Positions 1 to 7,860 of a stretch of 34,191 nt of DNA are shown one piece after another; within the stretch, counting starts at the first letter, position 1, and the number at the start of each line of letters is the position of its first letter. The stretch covers positions 1-34,191 of the forward strand of contig JAEDIN010000009.1 in the NCBI GenBank assembly GCA_016292445.1. The letters are read 5' to 3'. Under the pieces are notes generated by a model that saw nothing but the letters and a program-made list of their open reading frames with translations, made no database searches and was not told the DNA's origin. The position numbers and the translations under genes are program-made. This stretch comes from Oscillospiraceae bacterium (lineage in GTDB: Bacteria > Bacillota > Clostridia > Oscillospirales > Oscillospiraceae).

Positions 1-964
1 TATCGGTGCTGGATGCGCGGACATTGCGCAGGGACATATCGGCAGTGATCTTGCCGCCCATGACCTTTATAAAGCTGTACTTGCCGAACTGGTCGGAAAC
101 GGTCTTGAAAACAAATGCGAGAGTGGGAGCGGAGGGGTCAACAGCGGGAGCGGGGACATAGTCGCACACTGCCTGGAGAACAGCCTCAGTGCCGATGTTA
201 GCCATAGCTGCACCGCAGACAACGGGAACAACGCTGCGGTCCTTCATGCCGAGCTGGATGCCGGTTACGATATCAGCCTCGCAAAGCTCCATCTCTTCAA
301 AATACTTCTCCATGAGCTCCTCGGAAGCACCTGCGGCGGTTTCCATAAGAGCCTCACGCAGCTTACTGACCTTATCGGCATCAGCTGCGGGAACGGGGAC
401 CTTAGCGGTCTTGCCGCCCTTGGTCTGGTATGCAACATTGTGTACCAGATCGACAACGCCGGTGCCGTCGGACATAGGAGCGATAACGGGGCAAATGATG
501 CTGCCGTACTTTGCCTGCAGGTCGCCGAGAACCTTGTAGAAATCACCGTGCTCCTCGTCGAGCTTGGAGATGTAGAACATTGTGGGTATATTTGCAGCCT
601 TCAGATACTTCCAGCTGCGCTCAGCACCGACGGAGATTCCGTCCTTTGCCGAGCAGAAGATAATGCCGGTATCAGCGACGCGGATAGCGGCGAGGACATC
701 GCCGACAAAGTCGAAGTAACCCGGGCAGTCAAGCACATTGATCTTGCAGCCGCCGAAGTTGACGGGTGCAACGGAGGTGGAAATGGTGATCTGACGCTTG
801 ATTTCTTCTGCGTCATAGTCACAGACGGTGTTGCCGTCGGTTACCTTGCCCTGGCGATCAACAGCACCGGTGGTAAACAGCATGCTTTCGGCAAGGCTGG
901 TCTTGCCGCTGTTGCCGTGACCCATAAAGCAAATGTTGCGGATGTTCTTGGTTTCGTAGCTCAT
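1..964 (-). CDS. Elongation factor G-like GTPase, N-terminal 321 residues (runs off the left edge)
   Basis: The reading frame opens at an ATG at 964 behind an AGAGGAAG ribosome binding site and stays open to base 1, so the C-terminal half lies outside the window. The product begins MSYETKNIRNICFMGHGNSG. The P-loop GHGNSGKT (residues 15-22) is intact. The switch II motif reads DCPGYFDF where canonical EF-G has DTPGHVDF, and the NKxD base-recognition motif reads SKLD. These differences place it with the EF-G2/FusA2-type paralogues rather than the main translocase. That family binds ribosomes and GTP, but its exact role is not settled. Canonical EF-G normally sits in the str operon, which is not seen here. 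Assignment to the EF-G family is firm; the function of this paralogue is inferred. Confidence 0.88.
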   Translation of the reverse strand, partial: MSYETKNIRNICFMGHGNSGKTSLAESMLFTTGAVDRQGKVTDGNTVCDYDAEEIKRQITISTSVAPVNFGGCKINVLDCPGYFDFVGDVLAAIRVADTGIIFCSAKDGISVGAERSWKYLKAANIPTMFYISKLDEEHGDFYKVLGDLQAKYGSIICPVIAPMSDGTGVVDLVHNVAYQTKGGKTAKVPVPAADADKVSKLREALMETAAGASEELMEKYFEEMELCEADIVTGIQLGMKDRSVVPVVCGAAMANIGTEAVLQAVCDYVPAPAVDPSAPTLAFVFKTVSDQFGKYSFIKVMGGKITADMSLRNVRASSTD

Positions 965-987
965 GTGTTGCTTCCTCTCTAAGATAT

Positions 988-1016
988 ATTATAAAGTTTA
1001 ATAAAATCGCATACAA
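988..1016 (-). promoter_or_regulatory. Promoter of the EF-G-like gene
   Basis: The minus strand reads TTGTAT (1016-1011), a 17-base spacer, and TATAAT (993-988), a good sigma-A type promoter. It puts the start of transcription about 20 bases upstream of the ATG at 964. Confidence 0.6.
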
Positions 1017-1064
1017 CGCAATCGATTTATTATACACTACAAGTTAATTTATATCAACTGTTTT

Positions 1065-3449
1065 TTATTCCGAGAAATTAAAACCGATAATAATTACCGG
1101 TATAAGCCATACCAAAAGGAAAGTGAGTGCGATCGTAACGCTCAATTCACCCGTCAGACTGAGAATAAACATGACGGCCATACCTATTACAGTGCTCATA
1201 ACGGAGAGCATAACACATATGCGTATTCTTGTGTACAGGCTCTTGCCGTGCTCGGCAAGATGGACGAAAGCACCCAGCCCCTCGCGGGAAACCAGCGCGG
1301 CAGGCTTGCTGCTTTCCGACGGCTCGGCTCCGGATATCTCATACCGTTGGGCAAATGACGGGAAGTCAAAGCCGTCAGTCGGAATATCGTACTTAACGGA
1401 CAAAAGCTGAGGTGTAATATTAAAGTCTCTTACGGCGAAAACGGGGTGACGGTCTGAGCGCATAAGCATATACAGTGCGTCCTTGACGGAGGCAACCGGA
1501 GTATATTCCATCTCGAACATACCGCAGATAATGTTCCCCTCGGAGATGTAAATGCAGTTTTTGATTTTATACATGTCGGGCAAATGAACGCCCATAAGGT
1601 GCATGAAGCTTGCCGAACCGCAGCAGACCTCAACGCCGTCGACCATGGCAATGAGTCCGCCGCCCTCATGGCATCTGAAATTCTCGACCCGAAGCAGGCT
1701 GCCCTTACCCTGAATCATAAGCTCTGCGAAGGCAGGGGAAAGAGCGCTGCCCGAGGCGGCTATTATGCTTCCTGCGAGGGAAACGACCTTTTCGGGCTTC
1801 ATTCCGGCGAAGATCCTTGTTTGTGCGATTCTTACGCTGCCCTTGGGGAAAAGATCGGAGTCGGAGATGATCATGTGACGGCATTTGCCGATATCGTAGA
1901 TGCCCGACCAACCGGCGATAGCCGAGCCGCTCTTGAGCAGGGTTTTTGCGGAGACAAAATTCGGGAGCGGGTAGGTCAGCAGCATTGCAATCGGAGCTGC
2001 GCAAACGAATATTCCCGAAAGAATGTGCGCAAAGGAGCTAAATGACCTGCTCACGGCAGCGGAAACTACGCTGAGAACAAGTGAGACTATAATCAGATAA
2101 GGTGCCATCGCACCGTAAACCGTTTCGTCAGGGCCTGCCTCCTCTGTGCGGCGGACAAATCCCTTGGTGTTCATGCGCGATTTTAGTATCGTAATTCCGT
2201 CGCCTGTGACCGAAGTCTCGGCGGTAACGGTGTAGGGCTTGCGAGATGAAGAAACGGTGTTAAACACTATTCTGCTGCTGCGGCAATTAAGCAGTGAGCC
2301 CAAAAGCGAGAATGCAATAGTCAGTGCAGGAATGACACAGAAGGGCAGCTTTGTGCCCTTAACTCCGCAGGCGGCGAGAAAGCCGTCAACAACGCAGATA
2401 AATGCGGAAAGCGCTATTAAGGAATTTGCATTGGGTCTGCGCTTGGCAAGTGCAAGAATACCGGAGGTCATTATATCCAAACCGCATATCATGATTGCCA
2501 GCAGCAAAATAAGGCATACCGCGCTTTTTACCGCAGTCGCGCTCATGGCACCGGCAACCGGCAAACCGAAGGAAATGTAGGTGAGCACGAGAGCCAAAAC
2601 AAATGAAACTCTCGTTCTGATGCGCAGACCGTCAATATGGCTTTCATAAAACTTTGAAGCCTTCTCCGGCGGCATCTCCTCGCCGAGTTCTTCATCGGCA
2701 TCGATGGAATCGCTCAAAGTCAGCTTGCTTTGCTGCACCTTGAGAGCAACGAGCGCAAGAGCGGAAATGAACGGGGTGATTACAAGCTCGCCGAAGGAGC
2801 GGGGCTTTCTGCGTTCGGTTCTGCGAGACCTCTGCTTAGACTCTTCGGTCTGCTTTGCGTTATAATCAATGTCGCCGTCGGCGTAATCCTCGGAAGAAAT
2901 GTCCTCATCGTAAAACTGCTCTGAGTTAAGCTCATCTTCCTGAGCAGAAGGAAAGACCTTGGTCGCTTCCGACTCGGAACCGTCGGAATAATCATCAACG
3001 ATGCCGTCGATAAGCTCATCCTCGGATAATTCGTCACCGCCCTGCTCTGTGGGAGGGGCATAGGCCTCTGCTTCCGGCGGTGAAAACTCCGGGACAGGCT
3101 CATCCATTCCGAATTCACTGCGCACAGCCTGCGGGTCAATGGTTTCGCTGAAAGGAGCATCCTCGGCGTCAAACTCACGGCGAACACTCTCGGGGTCATA
3201 GCCGTATTCGGCTGCCTCGGGAGCAGGCTCTCCGACTTTCTCGGGCATATACTCATAGCTGCCCTCGCTCGAGTCGCTTAACTCGGCGGATAGAATATCC
3301 TCGATATCATCATACCTGACGGGTCTCGTCACGGGAGCATCATAGTCATAATCGGTATCGTCCCTATCGCTGCCGAATTCGCGCATTATGCTCTCAAAGT
3401 CAAACTCGTCATCGACATAATATATTTTGTTGTCCCTGTTTTTATCCAT
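1065..3449 (-). CDS. Degenerate P1B-type ATPase-like membrane protein with acidic N-terminal tail
   Basis: This 794-residue protein starts 26 bases after rlmB. Residues 1 to about 200 are very acidic and probably disordered, and are followed by a basic stretch (residues 205-217). Hydrophobic segments lie near 282-302, 310-334, 343-361, 370-388, 450-466, 475-495, 745-765 and 770-790. The second half lines up with the core of metal-transporting P-type ATPases. FVCAAPIAMLLTYPLPN (481-497) matches the CPC membrane motif region. IISDSDLFPKG (527-537) occupies the place of the phosphorylation motif DKTGT. CHEGGGLIAMVDGVEVCCGS (593-612) matches the nucleotide-binding segment around the conserved GxG. 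The DKTGT, TGDN and GDGxNDAP motifs are all absent, so ATP-driven transport is unlikely. I infer a pseudoenzyme or scaffold; the real role is unknown. Start: the ATG at 3449 is the first codon of the acidic tail, with no obviously better internal start. Confidence 0.7.
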   Translation of the reverse strand: MDKNRDNKIYYVDDEFDFESIMREFGSDRDDTDYDYDAPVTRPVRYDDIEDILSAELSDSSEGSYEYMPEKVGEPAPEAAEYGYDPESVRREFDAEDAPFSETIDPQAVRSEFGMDEPVPEFSPPEAEAYAPPTEQGGDELSEDELIDGIVDDYSDGSESEATKVFPSAQEDELNSEQFYDEDISSEDYADGDIDYNAKQTEESKQRSRRTERRKPRSFGELVITPFISALALVALKVQQSKLTLSDSIDADEELGEEMPPEKASKFYESHIDGLRIRTRVSFVLALVLTYISFGLPVAGAMSATAVKSAVCLILLLAIMICGLDIMTSGILALAKRRPNANSLIALSAFICVVDGFLAACGVKGTKLPFCVIPALTIAFSLLGSLLNCRSSRIVFNTVSSSRKPYTVTAETSVTGDGITILKSRMNTKGFVRRTEEAGPDETVYGAMAPYLIIVSLVLSVVSAAVSRSFSSFAHILSGIFVCAAPIAMLLTYPLPNFVSAKTLLKSGSAIAGWSGIYDIGKCRHMIISDSDLFPKGSVRIAQTRIFAGMKPEKVVSLAGSIIAASGSALSPAFAELMIQGKGSLLRVENFRCHEGGGLIAMVDGVEVCCGSASFMHLMGVHLPDMYKIKNCIYISEGNIICGMFEMEYTPVASVKDALYMLMRSDRHPVFAVRDFNITPQLLSVKYDIPTDGFDFPSFAQRYEISGAEPSESSKPAALVSREGLGAFVHLAEHGKSLYTRIRICVMLSVMSTVIGMAVMFILSLTGELSVTIALTFLLVWLIPVIIIGFNFSE

Positions 3450-3475
3450 ATATAGTCCTAACCCGTTCGCTTATA

Positions 3476-4243
3476 TCAGTGAGCGGAACGCTGGCGCAGC
3501 ACCTCGTACATGATTACGGAGGCAGCGGCGGAAGCGTTGAGAGAATTGATTTTGCCGACCATGGGGATATTTACGATAAAGTCGCAGTTATCGCGGACAA
3601 GTCTGCCGATACCGTCACCCTCAGAGCCAATGACAAGAGCCATAGAACCGGTGAAATCGGTTTTCCACAGGTCGTTAGAGCCACCTGCGGCAGCACCGTA
3701 GACCCACAGACCTTTTTCCTTTAATTCCTTTATCACCGCGGGGATGTTCGGCACTCTTGCTATCGCCATGTGCTCGGCAGCGCCTGCGGAGGCTTTTCCG
3801 ACTATTGCGGTAAGCCCTGCGCTTCTGCGCTTGGGTATAATCACGCCGTGCGCACCTGCGCACTCGGCACTTCTGATTATCGCACCAAGGTTTCGCGGAT
3901 CGCTGACCTCGTCGCAGACAATGACAAAGGGAGCTTCGCCCCTGTCCTCAGCAAGAGAGAGAATATCCTCAACAGTGCAGTATTCATTGACACCTATAAG
4001 GGCGATAACGCCCTGGTGTGCGTGGGTAACGCTCATATTGTCAAGCTTGCGGCGGTCGGCATCAACGACCACGATGCCTGCTTCGCGGGCCTTGGAGGCG
4101 ATGTGACCGAGAGTCTTGTCGGTTTCGCCCTTGGCGATAAATATTTTATCTATACTTTTTCCAACCCGTAAAGCCTCGATAACAGCGTTGCGGCCCTCGA
4201 TAATATCGTTTTTAATCTTGTTTTCAGTGCTTCTGTCGTACAT
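3476..4243 (-). CDS. rlmB: 23S rRNA 2'-O-ribose methyltransferase RlmB (TrmH/SpoU family)
   Basis: This 255-residue protein is of normal length for RlmB/YacO. It transfers a methyl group from S-adenosylmethionine to a 2'-hydroxyl in 23S rRNA (G2251 in E. coli). Residues 13-85 form the small N-terminal substrate-binding domain, starting IIEGRNAVIEAL. The knotted SPOUT domain shows motif 1 DPRNLGAIIRSA (115-126), motif 2 ALVIGSEGDGIGRLV (202-216) and motif 3 IPMVGKINSLNASAAA (226-241). The start at 4243 has an AGGTG site 8 bases upstream. It is followed 26 bases later by the P-type ATPase-like gene, so the two probably share a transcript. The family is certain; the exact rRNA position is inferred from RlmB homology. 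Confidence 0.92.
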   Translation of the reverse strand: MYDRSTENKIKNDIIEGRNAVIEALRVGKSIDKIFIAKGETDKTLGHIASKAREAGIVVVDADRRKLDNMSVTHAHQGVIALIGVNEYCTVEDILSLAEDRGEAPFVIVCDEVSDPRNLGAIIRSAECAGAHGVIIPKRRSAGLTAIVGKASAGAAEHMAIARVPNIPAVIKELKEKGLWVYGAAAGGSNDLWKTDFTGSMALVIGSEGDGIGRLVRDNCDFIVNIPMVGKINSLNASAAASVIMYEVLRQRSAH

Positions 4244-4318
4244 TCTTTCACCTACAGATAATAATACAATTTACATCTTACCACATCGAAACAAAAACTT
4301 AAAGACAAAAGTTTATCA

Positions 4319-4339
4319 GTCGACAAATTTTTTGTAGAC
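4319..4339. promoter_or_regulatory. Inverted repeat in the rlmB / rhomboid-like divergent intergenic region
   Basis: GTCGACAAA (4319-4327) and TTTGTAGAC (4331-4339) pair at 8 of 9 positions around a 3-base centre. The repeat lies 26 bases upstream of the TATAAT at 4365-4370, so it could be an operator for the plus-strand gene. No regulator is known for it; chance symmetry in AT-rich DNA is possible. Confidence 0.3.
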
Positions 4340-4370
4340 TTTACCTTGTTTTAGTTGTAGGATATATAAT
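4340..4370 (+). promoter_or_regulatory. Probable promoter of the rhomboid-like gene
   Basis: A perfect TATAAT (4365-4370) lies 32 bases before the ATG at 4402. The best -35 candidate is TTTACC (4340-4345), with a long 19-base spacer. The -10 box is convincing; the -35 is not. Confidence 0.4.
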
Positions 4371-4401
4371 AAGTGTAGTATTGTGATGAAAGGAACAACA
4401 A

Positions 4402-5247
4402 ATGAAAAAGCTCAACAAGAGAATCGATATGTTTTGCTATAGGCATCCGAGGTTCGGTGTGCCGAATCTTATGCTGTATATCGTCATAATAAGTCTTGCC
4501 GTGTGGCTGCTGTCCATTATGGACCCGAGCAAAACGCTGATGTCGTTCTTCGTATTCTCTCCGGAGAGAATACTCAAGGGCGAGGTGTGGAGGCTTGTTT
4601 CCTTCATCTTTGTACCGCAGTCGCTCAGCTTTTGGGAGCTTTTATTCTTCTATTTCTATTATTGGATCGGAAATGTTCTTGAAAAAGAGTGGGGAACTCC
4701 GAGGTTTAATATCTTCCTTATAAGCGGTGTGCTTTTAACGGCTATCTACGGTTTTATAATCTATTTCATCACAAAGCAGAGCATCGCCGTCACTACCTAT
4801 TTCATTTATCTTTCGATGTTCTTCTCCTTTGCAACGCTATTTCCCGATGTTCAGGTACTTTTTATGTTCATCATTCCGATCAAGGTAAAATGGCTTGCAT
4901 ATTTAGACGCTGCTTTCTTCCTGCTTTCCATGCTCACCCAGTCGTTCCCGTTTAACCTTCTGCCCCTCGTTGCGGTGCTGAACTATCTTGTGTTCTTCGG
5001 CGATGACCTTTTCTCCTCGCTTCGTTCGAACAAGGCGCGGTACAACAAAACGACCGTCAATTTTAACCGCGAAAAGCAGAAAATAAAATATGAACAGAAA
5101 AATGCCTCATACACGAAAAAATGTGCCGTATGCGGCAGAACGGATACCGATTATCCGGACTTGGAGTTCAGGTATTGCTCACGCTGTGCAGGCTACCACT
5201 GCTTTTGCCAGGACCATATAAATAATCATATACATTTTACCGAATAA
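4402..5247 (+). CDS. Rhomboid-fold membrane protein lacking protease residues, with C-terminal zinc-binding domain
   Basis: This 281-residue protein follows an AAAGGA site. It has a rhomboid-like core: VWRLVSFIF (62-70) is the L1-loop WR motif, followed by LLFFYFYYWIGNVLEKEWGT and later FPDVQVLFMFIIPIKVKWLA (147-166), a rhomboid-typical segment. The GxSx active-site motif of TM4 is missing: that stretch reads YFIYLSMFFSFATLF. The TM6 histidine is also missing: LPLVAVLNYLVFFGDDLF. It therefore resembles derlins and iRhoms, non-proteolytic relatives that bind membrane clients. Residues 241-278 carry C241, C244, C259, C262, H266, C267, C269, H272, H276 and H278, enough for one or two zinc sites. 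It is followed 21 bases later by the beta-propeller gene. Rhomboid homology is fairly sure; loss of proteolysis is read from the sequence; the function is unknown. Confidence 0.7.
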   Translation: MKKLNKRIDMFCYRHPRFGVPNLMLYIVIISLAVWLLSIMDPSKTLMSFFVFSPERILKGEVWRLVSFIFVPQSLSFWELLFFYFYYWIGNVLEKEWGTPRFNIFLISGVLLTAIYGFIIYFITKQSIAVTTYFIYLSMFFSFATLFPDVQVLFMFIIPIKVKWLAYLDAAFFLLSMLTQSFPFNLLPLVAVLNYLVFFGDDLFSSLRSNKARYNKTTVNFNREKQKIKYEQKNASYTKKCAVCGRTDTDYPDLEFRYCSRCAGYHCFCQDHINNHIHFTE

Positions 5248-5268
5248 GCTTTTTTGGGGTAGATAAAG

Positions 5269-7002
5269 ATGAGCCAAAAAAAGAAAAAGAAGAATCCTTT
5301 GATTCTGATTATTGAAATACTGCTGCTGATTGTTCTGAGCGTTGCACTTGTGTATGTGGTGTACAGCGCAATGCAGGCTAATGAGGAGCTCAACAAGCCG
5401 ACGCCTACACCGACTCCCACCGTGGCGCCGACACCAACGCCGACTCCGGAGCCTACGCCTACTCCCATTGGCCTGCCCGATTTTGAGCCTCATTCGGTCG
5501 AGGGAACAGAGCCGGAGAAGCTCATAAAGAGCACGGCTATCATGGTTGACGGCGAAGTTGTTGAGGAATATAAAAACGAATATGAGATTCTTTTCGACCT
5601 TCCCGAACGCTATGCCAAGCTTGACGGTGTTTTCGGATTCAGAGGCAACAATTTCCGCACCGGAGCAGCCTTCGGCACTGCTGATGTCAGCAGCAAGTCT
5701 CTGTCTGTCGTGTGGAAAAGTGCAACGAGCGGTTTGGCCGATTCCGACGGAAGCTATTGGACCGGAAGCGGCTGGACGGGTCAGGCGCTTATCGCAAAGT
5801 GGCCGGAGGCTACCCGTAAAAATATGACCGCAATGTATGAGTGGGCAAGGGAGAAGAAGGATCTCGTTGAGGTCATCCATGCCACCCTTGACGGACATGT
5901 TTACTTCTATGAGCTAACTACCGGCGAGAAGACCCGAGACCCATTGAACCTCGGCTTTAATTTCAAGGGTGCAGGCGCACTCGACCCGAGAGGCTACCCC
6001 ATTTTGTATGTCGGTGCAGGCGTTGACAGTTCAACCAACGGCAGCGCAAGGGCACTCGTCGTCAATCTGCTTGACAATTCGGTCATGTTCGAGTTCGGTA
6101 AAAACGACGGCTTTGCAAGCCGCGGCTGGTATATGTTTGACTCGTCGCCGCTTGTCAGTGCAGATACCGACCAGCTTATTTATCCCGGCGAGAGCGGCAT
6201 ACTGTACATTATTCATCTCAACACCAAGTACGATGAAGCCAACGGAACGCTGTCCGTTGATCCGGATAATATTGTCAAGTGGAAATACAACGGTGTTCGC
6301 AGCGGTTCAAAATACTGGCTCGGCATTGAATCCTCGGCGGCTATCATCAATCACTATGCCTTTCTTGCCGATAACGGCGGCAACCTCATGTGCCTTGATC
6401 TGAACACCCTTAAGCTTGTATGGGTGCAGGATGTGCTTGATGATACCAATTGCACTCCTGTTGTAGATATAGAGGACGGACACCCGTATATTTATATCAG
6501 TACCTCCTTCCACATGGGTTGGAGATCAAGCTATAAGGCCGAGATACCCATATGGAAAATAGACGCCGAAACCGGCGAGGTAGTTTGGAAAACCAGCTAT
6601 GACTGCTACACGGTTGCCGATCTGTCGGGCGGCGTTCAAGGCACGATAGCTGTCGGCAAGAACAAGCTCTCGGATATGATATTTGTCCCCGTTGCGAGAA
6701 CTCCGGGAGCGGGCTCAGGAACGCTTGTCGCTCTCAAGAAGAGTACCGGCGAGAAGGTATGGGAGCGTGAGACCACGGTTTACAGCTGGAGCTCACCCGT
6801 GGACTTCTATGATAAAGACGGCAACGGCTATTTAGCCTACTGCAACTCAGGCTATAACCTTTACCTTATCGACGGCAAGACCGGCGAGGTGCTTGACCAG
6901 ATGAATCTCGGAGGTAATATCGAGGCGTCACCGGTCATGTACAATAACTACATCGTTATCGGCACGCGTGCGCAGCGCACCTATTGTGTTGAGGTAAAAT
7001 GA
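5269..7002 (+). CDS. Membrane-anchored PQQ-like beta-propeller protein
   Basis: This 577-residue protein has a Lys-rich N terminus, one transmembrane helix (about residues 10-33), then a Thr/Pro repeat stalk (about 44-67), then a large extracytoplasmic domain. The domain carries PQQ/WD-like blade ends such as AETGEVVWKT, KSTGEKVWERE and GKTGEVLDQM, which mark a PQQ-like beta-propeller. Clostridia commonly carry such anchored propellers, which probably bind protein or glycan rather than PQQ. No catalytic residues are recognisable. The gene is 21 bases after the rhomboid-like gene and probably in its operon. The start ATG at 5269 has only a weak GGGG site. The fold is well supported; the role is unknown. 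Confidence 0.75.
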   Translation: MSQKKKKKNPLILIIEILLLIVLSVALVYVVYSAMQANEELNKPTPTPTPTVAPTPTPTPEPTPTPIGLPDFEPHSVEGTEPEKLIKSTAIMVDGEVVEEYKNEYEILFDLPERYAKLDGVFGFRGNNFRTGAAFGTADVSSKSLSVVWKSATSGLADSDGSYWTGSGWTGQALIAKWPEATRKNMTAMYEWAREKKDLVEVIHATLDGHVYFYELTTGEKTRDPLNLGFNFKGAGALDPRGYPILYVGAGVDSSTNGSARALVVNLLDNSVMFEFGKNDGFASRGWYMFDSSPLVSADTDQLIYPGESGILYIIHLNTKYDEANGTLSVDPDNIVKWKYNGVRSGSKYWLGIESSAAIINHYAFLADNGGNLMCLDLNTLKLVWVQDVLDDTNCTPVVDIEDGHPYIYISTSFHMGWRSSYKAEIPIWKIDAETGEVVWKTSYDCYTVADLSGGVQGTIAVGKNKLSDMIFVPVARTPGAGSGTLVALKKSTGEKVWERETTVYSWSSPVDFYDKDGNGYLAYCNSGYNLYLIDGKTGEVLDQMNLGGNIEASPVMYNNYIVIGTRAQRTYCVEVK

Positions 7003-7075
7003 CACATTTAGCTTGAAAAATCAAGACGGGAATGTTATTCTAAATAAAAAATAATGCAAAAAGGATAGAGCATCA

Positions 7076-7819
7076 ATGAGAAAAGTAATATTTTATTTCA
7101 GCCCCTGCGGCGGCACCAAGGCAGTTGCGGACATAATCAATAAGGAGTACGGAGATGTCCTTATGCAGGAACTCACGACTCCCAGCATGGATGTTGAGCT
7201 TGATGCAAACACTCTTGCGTTTTTCTGCTTCCCGGTCTACGGCGGCAGAATACCCAAGCCGATGTATGACCGCATGAAGCAGGTCAAGGGCAATAAGACC
7301 CCCTGCGTCCATGTTGCGGTTTACGGCAACCGCGCGGTTGACGATGCGCTGCTCGAGATGCAGGAGCTTACAAATAAGTACGGCTTTGTGACCGTCGGCG
7401 GCTGCGAGATGATTGCACCTCATTCCGTTGACCCCAGCTTCGCTGCCGACAGACCCGATGCAAGCGATGTTGCCAAGATGAAGGAATTCCTCAAAAAGCT
7501 CGATGAGAAGGAAACTCTCAACGAGGTCAGAATGCCCGGCGACCCCAACTATGCTAAGAAGAAGGCAAACGATTTCCCACTTTACCCCAAGCCCTCCAAG
7601 GAGTGCATAGGTTGCGGCATATGCTATAAGTATTGCCCTGCCGGAGCGATAAATGCCAAGCGCATGAAGACGAATAAAAGAAAGTGCATAAGCTGTATGC
7701 GCTGCGTGAGTATGTGTTCCACCGAATCGAGAAATGTGCCTCTGCCCATGCGTGTAATCGCCCATGCAGTTCTGAAAAAGACCTGCTCGGACAGGAAAGA
7801 ACCCAAGTTTTATCTTTAA
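7076..7819 (+). CDS. EFR1-family flavodoxin/ferredoxin fusion protein
   Basis: This 247-residue protein joins a flavodoxin-like domain (residues 1 to about 145; FMN-loop equivalent FYFSPCGGTKAVADII, 6-21) to a ferredoxin domain with two [4Fe-4S] motifs. Cluster I ligands are C177, C180, C183 and C187 (CIGCGICYKYCP). Cluster II ligands are C204, C207, C210 and C214 (CISCMRCVSMCS); here the usual proline after the last cysteine is a serine. It probably carries electrons in the cytoplasm of an anaerobe; the partner is unknown. An AAGGATAG site precedes the ATG. It lies 73 bases after the beta-propeller gene and ends just before a strong terminator. Confidence 0.85.
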   Translation: MRKVIFYFSPCGGTKAVADIINKEYGDVLMQELTTPSMDVELDANTLAFFCFPVYGGRIPKPMYDRMKQVKGNKTPCVHVAVYGNRAVDDALLEMQELTNKYGFVTVGGCEMIAPHSVDPSFAADRPDASDVAKMKEFLKKLDEKETLNEVRMPGDPNYAKKKANDFPLYPKPSKECIGCGICYKYCPAGAINAKRMKTNKRKCISCMRCVSMCSTESRNVPLPMRVIAHAVLKKTCSDRKEPKFYL

Positions 7820-7825
7820 TACATA

Positions 7826-7859
7826 AAAACAGCAGGTATCACCCGATACCTGCTGTTTT
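7826..7859. terminator. Bidirectional intrinsic terminator
   Basis: A perfect 15-bp stem, AAAACAGCAGGTATC (7826-7840) and GATACCTGCTGTTTT (7845-7859), closes a 4-base ACCC loop. With A-runs and T-runs on both sides it can stop the EFR1 transcript on the plus strand and anything transcribed from 8156 leftwards on the minus strand. Confidence 0.85.
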
Positions 7860-7860
7860 A

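Noticed and set aside
440..982. 180-residue plus-strand open frame
   Set aside because: It is antisense to the EF-G-like gene.
5398..5470. Tandem DNA repeat
   Set aside because: The ACGCC/ACTCC-rich repetition encodes the Thr/Pro stalk of the beta-propeller protein; it is protein low complexity, not a separate repeat element.
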